From NCBI GenBank assembly GCA_022385755.1, contig MU278360.1:465692-529691 (forward strand): a DNA stretch of 64,000 bases, written 5' to 3'. The stretch is from Trametopsis cervina (Eukaryota; Basidiomycota; Agaricomycetes; Polyporales; Irpicaceae). The notes beneath the pieces are model-generated. The model had not been told where the DNA came from. It did not search any database and saw nothing but the letters and a program-made list of their open reading frames with translations. Both the position numbers and the translations under genes were made by a program. Position 1 is the first letter of the stretch. The number at the start of each line of letters is the position of its first letter. This document shows positions 45,519 to 55,800 of this stretch, in pieces.

Positions 45519-46623
45519 ATGCCCGTCACGCTTGTGGCTGTAGTTCACGATGCTGATCAGGCAGGTCGGCGCTCGCCAGTGCCGGACATCACCGACTCCG
45601 CCAAATCAGTGTTGAGTTCAGATCTGCTGCACGAACTTAGTTACTTACCACCCACTGAAGGCGGAAGTAGGCAAATGTGGGCTCCCGCTCGCACAGCCAA
45701 GGCTTTCCGTCTCAGCGGAGCCCATTCTTTCAGAACGAGGCCCAGATCCATTTCCCTCAAGGCAGATGGGTACCCCAAAGACTTGGTGTTTCTTCCCAAT
45801 TTCTTCTCGGAAACTGAACAGCGTCTCCTGCTCTCTGCGTGTCTAGCCAAGCTCGATCAGACTGAGAATAGACAATACCGACGAAGAAGAAGAGATTATC
45901 TTTCACAGAGAGCGATTAAGCCCTCCAGTGTAGACGAAATCTTTCTCCCAGATGATTATTATTGCTTCGAAGAGGCATGTGCCGCATGACACCACCCCAC
46001 TGTATTCTAACTTTTGTTCGCTATTTTTAGGGACACTTTGATGGCGTCATAAAAAGATACCGCGAAATGCATGTTTCATCATGGCCAGACGACAATCCAG
46101 CGTTGACAGGGCTGTTGGACCGTCTGCGGTCAGTACACCCATTGCAAGAAACCCAGACGCACATCCTTCACCTAGCGTCTGAGGGAGAAGTCTTTGTGAG
46201 CGATCTCTCCGGAATGGTCCCTGATATGACTCAATAAGAGAATGCTTTCTCTCATTCAGCCACATATCGACAACGTCCAAGCCAGTGGGACGTGGATACT
46301 GGGGGTCAGTTTGGGCAACACGCGAACGTTACGGCTTGAGAACGTAAAAGACTCAACGGACATATATGAACTTGCCCTTCCGTCCGGAAGTGTGTACCTC
46401 CAAAGGTCTGCTGTGGCCTAGCCGCGAATGTTCAAACGAGTTCTAACATCGTTTCGGATAGCGATAGCACCCGCTACAATTACAAGCATTCTGTACTACT
46501 AGGAAATCATTCTGGTCAGCGGTTAAGCATCATGATCAGAGTGAGGTTCATTGGCTTTCATCATCTGCACTGCTGATCGTCACTGCGCAGGACCGACCGC
46601 CGGAAAATCGCGGATTACTATAG
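45519..46623 (+). CDS. ALKBH7-like 2OG-Fe(II) dioxygenase
   Basis: AlkB-family enzyme of the mitochondrial ALKBH7 branch. Exon 1 (45519-45974) ends in FEE at an intron that begins GC (GCATGT) and ends AG at 46030, the only donor that keeps the frame. Then come GHFDGVIKRYREMHVSSWPD and THILHLASEGEVF (46031-46195). The exon from 46260 gives PHIDNVQASGTWILGVSLGN with the HxD iron ligands, then TRTLRLENV and LPSGSVYLQ. The last two exons give STRYNYKHSVLLG with the distal His, GQRLSIMIR with the 2-oxoglutarate Arg, and a short tail ending ENRGLL before TAG at 46621. Animal ALKBH7 acts in mitochondria; the fungal role is inference. The N-terminal ~60 residues are not conserved-looking and the start could be further in. 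Confidence 0.83.
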
Positions 46624-46713
46624 CACAAGTTACTTTCCAAGACGCTAAAGATACACTATCGAAATCGCTATAGATACATGATCATACGCACACAATGGAA
46701 CCAAACGCCAGTC

Positions 46714-48129
46714 TCATCGGAAAGTGTGTGTCAAAACCTGGCGCACAATATCCGGCATGCCAAGTCGTATTGAATCGAGGAACGGATAGATTCCCATGGA
46801 ATAAGAATACCTCGGGTATCTGCCGAACAACATATGAGGCGTGAGTGCGAGGCGTTGGCGAAGGCAGAGTGCGCCTGACCGCGTTGTTAATATGTTGTGT
46901 AGATCCTCACTGAAAGCACCGAATTCTACCGTGCATAATCCGAGCACATTCGATATTGTCATGTGGAGTCTGGAGCAGGAAGAGTCACCGTCCGCTGGCA
47001 GTTCAAACCTGTGGGAATTCAGCTTTGATCTCAGACAGATTTACCGGAATGACCTACCTAGCTGCATTGCCCTGCTCGTCTAGTCGCCCCACTGGCCCCA
47101 CACTAATAGAACACACTCGTATGCCAACTGATTCTAGTTGCTGGCTCATGTTCTGCGCTATACGCTGGATGACGCCGTCCAGGAGCGCCACGGGCCTGCA
47201 TACTGCTCGCAGGGTTACCAGAATATTCCCACGGATATGCTCTAAAATCACGCACAGTAGCACTCAAGCGGTCCGTGTGTGAGGAACACGACACGGCCAG
47301 CAGCAAGAGCGAGCATGTCGATGTAATCTTCGATGACAAGAACAGGATCCATCAGAGATTGAGTCTCGGGAGCTTCCTGGGTCGAGGGGTGCTCGTCGGG
47401 ATGGGCTAAATCCATTGACACGTTTGGATGTCGAGAACCGTGTTCCTTACGTTTAGCGGCAGAAGCTGGGACCAGGACGATCAAGGCGGCCAAGTTGAGA
47501 GAATGTTTCACACAGTAGGCATGCACAGTCTCGAAGGCGTGTGTGCGCTGCACTCCTGATCGCATGTCAAGTAATATGGGGGCCACAAGGCCCCAGGATG
47601 TGTGAGGCAATTTCTCCTTCCTCCTGTGCCATGCAAAGAGGAGCTTCGAAGAGCGCTAGCTGGTCAGTTTTACGTGAAGAAAGTAAGTAGACGGCCCTAC
47701 AGAGGAGACGTCGGATGACTTTGTGGATGAGGCCTGCCTTGAGGGATCAACCGTTTCCAAGCCCGCCGAGCAGAGCGCAAAGACAGTGAAACCTCTCTCC
47801 GAAAGACTCAAGGACACCGCCCGTCCGAGCCCTGTAGTTACACGAGATCAGGCTGCCTGGGTATGCAATGAGGATGGGAACGCACCCGCGGCTTCACCTC
47901 CAATGATGACAATCGCACTCTGCTGAGGTGTGTACGCACCGCATGCTGGCACGGCCAGTAGCCTTGATTCCCATTCAAAGATCCTTGTGAAAAGGGCCTC
48001 CGCGGAAGTGAGGAGCGCACCCAGAGTCCACAGGCAGAATCGACAGTAGATATATACATAATGTTCGACGAAGGCCCATCCATCTGCCCAGCACCTCGAT
48101 GTCTGAGTAATGAGGAAGCTGATTAGCAT
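46714..48129 (-). CDS. SDR-like protein, probably fungal DUF1776 family
   Basis: Exons on the minus strand join to a Rossmann-like protein. The first in-frame ATG is near 48129; the true start is uncertain. The cofactor loop is formed across an intron: SAIVIIGG joins LGRAVSLSLSERGFTVFALC when GTGAAG is used as donor. A second block (LPHTSWGLVAPILLDMRSGV, then QRTHAFETVHAYCVKHSLNL) and a third (LVTLRAVCRPVALLDGVIQR, then IAQNMSQQLESVGIRVCSIS) match the general order of short-chain dehydrogenases, where the last segment precedes the VGP turn. The C-terminal exon ends YSYSMGIYPFLDSIRLGMPD with IVRQVLTHTFR. The Tyr-x-x-x-Lys catalytic motif is not evident, as expected for a degenerate SDR such as DUF1776. 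The family name is tentative. Confidence 0.55.
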
Positions 48130-50017
48130 GTTAAGAGTGCACAACTGCCTGGGATGATCTTCGAAGATAGGAGTCGAGGCATGAGATGCTCGCAGCGTCT
48201 CATCGCCGCACTGCAGCACACTTGGTACCTAGGTACGGCGGGCGTCTCAGCGTCTCAGCGTGCCGGAAGCAGATCTATCTCCCGCCGGCAAGTTCGTTTC
48301 CACTGAGAACGTTGTCAATATTGTTTATCCCAAACCCGAACCTTCATTTCCTGGGTCTACCGGACTCACTTTTCTGCACATCTCTAATGCAGACTGCTCT
48401 GGAGGACGAATCTCACGAATGCGTACCTACGCCTATTCTCTCGGATCGCGGGAAGGCAACCCAGCCGGCACCAGCGCGACCAAGGCATGGCAGCAACGCG
48501 CCAGTGGAGATATGACTAAATAGAACGTCGACTGTCTACGCAGACTCTGTCTGTACTAGCAGATGATAAAGGTAGGAAACTAACAGTGCACGAATAGGAA
48601 TACAGGCTGAAACTATGTGATGCTCTAGGATGGGATGGCGGGGGTCAGAACACTGAAGAAAGGATGGATACAGCACATAAATACTTGAGGGCGATCTCGG
48701 TGCGTGTAAGTACGAAGAGCTATCTTCGACGTGAGTGCATCACGCCTCGGACGTTGGTCAAATTTTGTTTAGGCTGGACACGCTGGGCATATCGGTAAGT
48801 TGCAGGAAAAACTCAAGGCTACACAAAATGCGCTTACAGAACTTGGCGCTGCCCAGGACGGCCGTCGATTTCGACCATGGCAAAGGCTTGCCCGCCCTAC
48901 ATCATTCCCCCGTATAAGCGTATGTGCTGTTTCGCTAGCCAGCAACTCACCTCGCCATGGAGTATAGACCGAACGGTTCCGGTCACGACTTGGTTTTCAG
49001 TGAAGAACGAGACCCTGCAGTTAACCTATGGGTGTTAATTGAGCGTCGGGATGGGTGCAACATTGTGCAAGGCCATACCACAATGTTGCCGTCCATGTGC
49101 ATAAGCCTAGCAGTTGACGAATTGGACGTGTTGAGGACATGGATCGCCTTTGGGAGCTGGCCTTATACCCTGGCTGAGCATCGTTGTGAGAAGAGAACAT
49201 GACTGTGGATGGTACAGAGAACTTACTGAATCCGCAACTGCTGTCAGCAGCCCTCAATAGAAGACGCAAGGCTATGGGACTGTTTTATGAGATCAGTACT
49301 GAAGTATGAGCAGGTGTCTGAGTGCTCGTTAATTTGGTCATGATGCAGGTCGAACCCGCGCAGGTCGACCGGTTAAAACTGTGGGTGATCGCCCCCGACA
49401 GAAGCTGCACACGCGAGAGGGGATGCTCGCGGTGGCAAGGAAGGGTTGACGACATGCCCTGGTTCTAGGAAGCAGTTAGGGTCCAAGAGTAAGGAACCAA
49501 ATTCGGAGACTGAACGAAAGAGATCGAGCTTCACGGGAGGGGGAAAGGTTAGATACGGAAGCTTGAACAGCATGGGGAAGGCCGGCCTGAGAAACAGCAG
49601 GCACCTGGCTGCCGTTGGACGCGAAATCTACGTAATGCCCAGTGGGAAATGAGGAGAATTTTGCGGGCCTCACTGGGGATCTGAGTGGCCTTCGATGAGG
49701 GAAGAACTCAGCTAAGGCGGGCTCTAGAGCTCAACGCAGCAGAGGGGAGTACGGTGAGATTGAATCTCATTCTCATGTCGTTGAATCTCAGACGGCACCT
49801 TGGAACGATGTCTGGAGCACATGGAGAATTCCGGCTCATTTTCGGTGTGCATCACAGAGCTATGATAATCTAGAAAGTGAAGATACGTTTAGTCTGTTGA
49901 GAAACGAGGTCAAGGTCGGAGAGCAAGTCTGGATGCGCATCATTGGGACTGCACCCGTTCAAGTTCTGATAGACGGGCGCTTTCGCTGACGTTCTCCCTT
50001 GCTCATCGACCGCCATT
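48130..50017. other. Gene-poor stretch, ~1.9 kb, with coding-like fragments
   Basis: No gene I can support. Plus-strand fragments have some protein character: 48260-48523 (STENVVNIVYPKPEPSFPGS), 48590-48710 (EYRLKLCDALGWDGGGQNTE) and 48840-48920 after an intron-like gap. Minus strand 49573-49373 also reads (FGSLLLDPNCFLEPGHVV). They do not join into one model and I recognise no family. They may be a degraded gene or a lineage-specific gene with small exons. Confidence 0.3.
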
Positions 50018-51559
50018 ATGCCAGCCCAGACGAGACCGGCGCAGGCACCTGCCCGCCACGACATGTCTGTTATTCTCGTTACGGGCTCGTACGACCACGA
50101 CATACGCTTCTGGGAAGCCTGGAGTGGCATATGCTCGCGCACGATTGCGCGCACAAACGAGACTGGTGTAAGAATGTCTCGCAAGCTCACGTGGCTGTCC
50201 ATCACTCAACGGTCCTGAACAGCAAGTAAATCGTCTTGCGATATCTCCGGAGTGAGTCCCAATCCACGCCTGCTGTTCTGGTGTCCAATATTGGAACTCC
50301 CTCAGCAAGCGGCTGCTCGCGGCGGCCATCTACAAGAAGGTCAATATATACGAGATTGCGAACGCATCGTCCACTCCGGTGATTAATACCATTCGTCCAA
50401 CACATGCATCTGTCTGATTACGCCCGTGCAGCTCATCACGTTCGAAGGCCACAACTCAAACATTACCTCCGTCTCGTTCCATAGAGAGGGAAAGTGGTTG
50501 GTCACGGGCAGCGAAGACGGCACGATCAAGATATGGGATCTTCGGTACGTAATGATTTTGTCTCTTTCTCGTGTATCTGAACCTCCGTTTCCTACAGCAG
50601 CACGCACTTACATCGCAACTATGACAACGAGGCACCGGGTATGTCGGGTCCTGGATGCTCATTATGACTAGATTACTGAACTATTGCAGTGAACGACGTC
50701 GTAGTTCACCCAAACCAAGGTGAACTCATCTCGTGCGACCAGGCGGGCAGGATCAAGCAGTGGGACCTTTCAGAGAACATCTGCACACATGAACTGGTCA
50801 GTGTCCTCTTTTGAGAGCTCCTCGCTGTCATTAATACAGTCCACCTTTGCAGACTCCTGCCGGTGACATACCGATGCGCTCCATCAGTTTGGCCAGTGAT
50901 GGGTCGTGTCTAGTAGCTGGTAATAACAAGGTGATTCTTCAATGCGCAGGTCTCGTTACATGTGCGAGATGATCTGATTCATAGTAGGGAAAATGTTACG
51001 TGTGGAAGATCAACGAGGAGCGATCGGAGTTGCCCCGATTCCAGGCTGTTACCAAATTCCAAGCACACAGCAAGTACCTGACGCGTTGTTTATTGAGTCC
51101 CGACATCAAGTAAGCATTATGATCCAGATTAGTATCTGGCCGGTTATCTTAGGAGAGGAATAACCGCCACTGGTCTTACCCAGGTATCTGGCGACCTGCT
51201 CGGCGGATACGACAGTTAAGATCTGGTCAATTTCCCAAAATTATGAATTCAAGCTGGAGAAGATCCTGCAAGGACACCAGCGGTGGGTATGGGACTGTGC
51301 ATTCAGCGCAGATTCGGCGTATCTCCTTACAGGTATGAGTAGATTATCTTGTGTGCTGGCCAACAAAAACAATCCAACATTCACAGCGTCCTCGGATCAC
51401 ACTGCTCGGCTATGGAAGATGTCCACCGGCGAGGAGGAACGTCAGTACAAGGGCCACCATAAAGGTACGGTTCTATGTTCATCTCTTAGCAGCCCGATCT
51501 GAGCACTTGTAAATCCTCCAGCTGCCGTATGCTGCGCGCTGCATGATGGTGCGGGCTGA
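50018..51559 (+). CDS. LST8: TOR complex subunit LST8 (WD40 propeller)
   Basis: Seven-bladed beta-propeller that stabilises the TOR kinase domain in TORC1 and TORC2. The ATG at 50018 opens an exon ending in NETG; exon 2 is only 29 bases (50223-50251) and exon 3 starts at 50306. The spliced blades are clear: [187 protein letters not shown] and [17 protein letters not shown] before [22 protein letters not shown] is diagnostic for LST8. There are many short exons, some under 60 bases. Confidence 0.95.
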
Positions 51560-52500
51560 CGGGAAGTATATTCTCATGATCATGATGCACTTTCCCATAA
51601 CTTTGTCGGATCGTCCTCCGAATCCTCATTTCGCTCTTCCTATAAGCATGTACGGCCACACACTTCGGCATGTTATTCATGTGCTTGCTTCTACTCTTCC
51701 CGGGAGGCGATAAAGTACTCCAACTGACCGGGGTCTGTGTGGGCTATACGTCACGAATGTGTATGTACATTAAACCTCTTGAGCTTCTCTGGAAGTTACG
51801 GTCCAGACTTCCTCACGGTGAGTTAATGACGCATATCTCTCTGTGACAATCTGATAGGTAGTCTGTCTGTGATGGAGATCTGGGGTTGACCTACCTCGTG
51901 CCTTGCACGAAGCTGTTTTAGCATACGACATCCAATGCCACCCCTCCGGAGGACACGAGGGGCTTGACGAAGACATGCATTGAATGCGAAGTACGACGGG
52001 CATATCCTAACATGTGCCCGAGATACAGCCTCAGACTACTCCCGAGAGCATCTTTGTGCGTTTCCGCGGTTTCCACTCATCTCACTGAGTGACGTCCGGC
52101 GAGATGCCACACCGAAGACTGCAGGTCAACGGCCCCGGGCCAGATGTTGGTTTCCACTGGTCTGGTTAGATGTGTGTTCTGTGAGGGGTGCGAACACTAC
52201 AGGTATCGGGCCATTTTGACTGGTATAAGTATGGCCGACATAGGGTGATCTTCCGGTGTCAGTTCGTCCCCCAAGTCTCCGGTGGTTCAGCAGGATCATC
52301 GACTGTGTGCGATTGCTGCAAAGTCTACCCGCAGGCTCCCGCGGTGTATTAGAGCGATATTAGAGTCGCCAGCCTTAGGGCCACAGCTGAGTACTGCAAT
52401 ACGAAAATGCGTTTCGCAAAATTGAGCCCGTGTGTACCGTCGCCCTGAATTCAGGTACCTGTGTGCAGATAATGGCGGGAAGATGGCGTTGTATCGAACT

Positions 52501-52590
52501 GAACCAGTTCAATAAAATCCGAACCGGTTGGATGCGAGTCGAACCGGCCTGAAGCGTGTCACGGAGCGTGAAATCTCGTGCCGAACCGGC
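52501..52590 (+). repeat. GAACCRG motif array in glutamate synthase promoter
   Basis: Four copies of GAACC(A/G)G: at 52501 (GAACCAGTTC), 52521 (GAACCGGTTG), 52541 (GAACCGGCCT) and 52583 (GAACCGGC). The first three are exactly 20 bases apart and the fourth is 42 further on, close to two and four helical turns. The AACCGGTT core is palindromic. This suggests binding sites presented on one face of the DNA for a regulator of the nitrogen-assimilation gene (inference). Confidence 0.5.
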
Positions 52591-52741
52591 CGGGACTCCG
52601 TGCGGGGGATCACTGTCGCATTATTCCACGTCTCCCATTGGCTAGAATCGCCGGACAGCGCTCAATCGAATCGTGCGCCGATTTGCGCTAGTAAGCGATC
52701 AGGCGCCGGCAGTACGGAAGAAAGCCCTTGCGCATCCAAAG

Positions 52742-52747
52742 TGACTC
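52742..52747 (+). promoter_or_regulatory. TGACTC upstream of glutamate synthase
   Basis: Core of a Gcn4/Cpc1-type element, 129 bases upstream of the ATG at 52876. A single hexamer could occur by chance. Confidence 0.35.
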
Positions 52748-52875
52748 CAATCTCCTAAGACTGCAAAGTTTTTCGGGACGGATTCCCCTTCGCTCGACCT
52801 TTCACCTCAACCTCCAACTGCCATCCCTATCTCCTTCACTACCAGCGTCGGGTACAGGTCTTTTGCTCGCGTTCT

Positions 52876-55800
52876 ATGGCCACTGACTCTCGTTCTACAA
52901 CTCCTGTCCTGCAGAACATAGACTCTGAATCAGAAAACTATGCTGAGAACGGCTTCCACGCCGTTCAGCGCGATCCCTCCTCTTTCGCGGGGACCCTTCC
53001 GGCTTCTCAGGGATTGTACGATAACGAGTACGAGAAAGACTCCTGTGGTGTAGGTTTCATCTGTCACATCAAGGGTGAACAATCCCACAAGATCGTAACC
53101 GATGCTCGTCAACTCTTGTGCGCCATGACCCATCGTGGTGCCACAGGTGCGGACAGCCGAGACGGTGATGGTGCCGGTGTTATGACCGGTATACCCCATC
53201 TGTTCTTCAAGCGTGAGGCAGAGAGGGAGATCGGCTGCGAGCTCCCAGAAGCCGGTCAGTACGCTGTCGGTAATGTCTTCTTCAAGCCCAACGATCCTGT
53301 CGGACTTCAAAGACAACAAGCCACTTTCTCTAAGCTTGCATCTGAGCTCGGACTTCGAGTGCTGGGATGGAGAGAAGTCCCTACAGATAGCACCATTCTC
53401 GGGCCTGCTGCCGCTAGCAAAGAGCCCACGATCCTGCAGCCATTCGTTGTCCTTCGCTCCGCCTACGGCGAGGGTCAGACCTCCCGTGGCGCTGCGTTTG
53501 ATGCAAAACACTTTGAACGTCAGTTGTACGTTCTCCGCAAGCACGCCACTCACTCCATGTTGGTGTTTCCATCTACTTCATGCATCTAAGAAATAAGCTT
53601 AATGATTTCGCAATTATCTTCGTATTAAGCACTCTCGCCAAGGGCTTCTACGTATGCTCTCTTTCCTCAAAAAACATCGTGTACAAGGGACAGCTTTCTC
53701 CTCCGCAAGTGTACAATTACTATCACGACCTCAACCACGTGTTTTATCGCTCTCATTTTTGTCTTGTTCACTCTCGTTTTTCAACGAACACATTCCCCAG
53801 CTGGGATCGTGCACAACCAATGAGATGGGCTGCTCACAACGGTACGTGATGATCGATTGTCCACTCTACTAAGGTTCTAACACACGACGACAGGTGAGAT
53901 TAACACCGTAAGGGGAAATAAGAACTGGATGCATGCTCGGGAGGGCGTACTCCAGTCTTCACTGTTCGGCGAACAGCTTGATCTTCTCTACCCCATCATC
54001 GAGTCGGGCGGTTCTGACTCCGCGGCTTTCGACAACGTCCTCGAGCTGCTCGTCGTCAACGGTGTCTTAACGCTTCCGGAAGCAGTTATGGTACTCATTC
54101 CTGAGGCATGGCAGAGTAATGACATCATGGAGCCCGAGAAAAAGGCGTTCTACCAGTGGGCCGCTTGTCTGCAGGAACCTTGGGATGGCCCGGCTCTTTT
54201 CGCGTTCAGCGACGGTCGTTACTGCGGTGCCAACCTTGACCGCAATGGTCTCCGCCCTTGCCGCTACGTTGTCACCAGCGAGGACATCATTGTTTGCGCT
54301 TCAGAGGTCGGTGCGGTCTACATCGCTCCCGAACTCGTAGTATCGAAGGGTCGTCTGAAGCCCGGACGCATGCTTCTCGTCGATACCGAGGAGGGACGCA
54401 TCGTCGACGACAAGGAACTCAAGCGCAACACGTCCCGCAAGCAGAACTTCGCATCATGGATCGAAAACCATATGCTCGACGTACCCAGCATCGTCAAGCG
54501 CGTTCAGCGTGTGCAGTCAGTCGCCCCTCATATCGACCAGAGCTCGCTCAGCACAGATCCTAAATTACTGGCATTCGGCTACACCGTCGAGCAATTGAAC
54601 TTGCTCATGCTTCCGATGTTCACAGAAGGCAAAGAGGCTCTCGGTTCTATGGGAAACGACGCTCCCTTGGCTTGCATGTCTACTCAGGCTCGTCTTATCT
54701 ACGACTACTTCAGACAACTCTTCGCCCAGGTCACCAACCCGCCGATTGATCCTATCAGAGAGTCGATTGTCATGTCTCTCGAGGCCTACGTGGGTCCTGA
54801 GGGAAATTTGCTGGAAATGAAGGCGGAGCAGTGCCACCGTATCCGCCTAACGTCCCCGATTCTCTCCATGGAAGAGATGAATGCGATGAAGGACCTCAAG
54901 ACCGCTTACGCTACCTGGCCGTCTCGCGTTATCGACATCACTTTCCCCAAGGAGCACGGCTTACCTGGCTACAAAATCGCACTTGAGCGTGTTCAGAGCG
55001 AGGCTATGCAAGCGGTCGAAGATGGCGTGAAGGTGATCATACTGTCCGATCGCGAAACTGGACCCAGCCGGGTACCTCTGTCGGCCTTGGCTGCATGTGG
55101 TGGCGTCCACCACCACCTCGTAGCTCAGAAGAAGCGTGCTAAGGTCGCCCTGATGGTTGAGACCGCTGAGGCGCGTGAGGTACACCACCTTTGTGTACTT
55201 CTGGGATACGGCGCGGACGCTATTTGCCCCTGGCTTGTCATGGAATCGATCCACAAGATTGTTCGCGAAGGACTGTACGTACAATTACCTGCTGCCTGAC
55301 GTTCGATTTCACCAATTTTCGTAATCTCGCATAGGGTCAAGGACAACAAGCAGGTCAAGGACCTGATCACCAACTACCGAGCATCCGTCGACGGTGGTAT
55401 CCTAAAGGTTATGTCGAAGATGGGCATTTCCACCCTGCAGTCATACAAGGGAGCCCAGATCTTCGAGGCCATCGGGCTCCACGCCGAGGTGGTTGAGACC
55501 TGTTTCGCAGGCACAGCCAGCCGTGTGCAAGGAGCAACATTCGACCTCTTGGCGATGGATGCTTTCGAGATGCACGAGCGCGGATGGCCCTCGAGAGAGA
55601 CGATCCTTCCCCCCGGCATGCCAGAATCTGGAGAGTACCACTGGCGCTCGGGTGGTGAGGCTCATATCAACGACCCGTCCGGCATCGCATATCTTCAAGA
55701 CGCCGTCCGTGAGAAGAACCAGATGGCATACGAGGCGTATTCTAAGAATGCTAACGACCAAACGCAAGCCGTTCACCTCCGTGGTCTCCTCGACTTCCGC

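Larger units (their letters stand above)
51560..52875. other. Intergenic, ~1.3 kb: LST8 3' flank and long GLT1 promoter
   Basis: No gene supported; open frames are short and unlike protein. The right part is the glutamate synthase promoter, with a regularly spaced GAACCRG array (52501-52590), TGACTC at 52742, and a pyrimidine-rich leader from about 52785 to the ATG. Confidence 0.55.
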
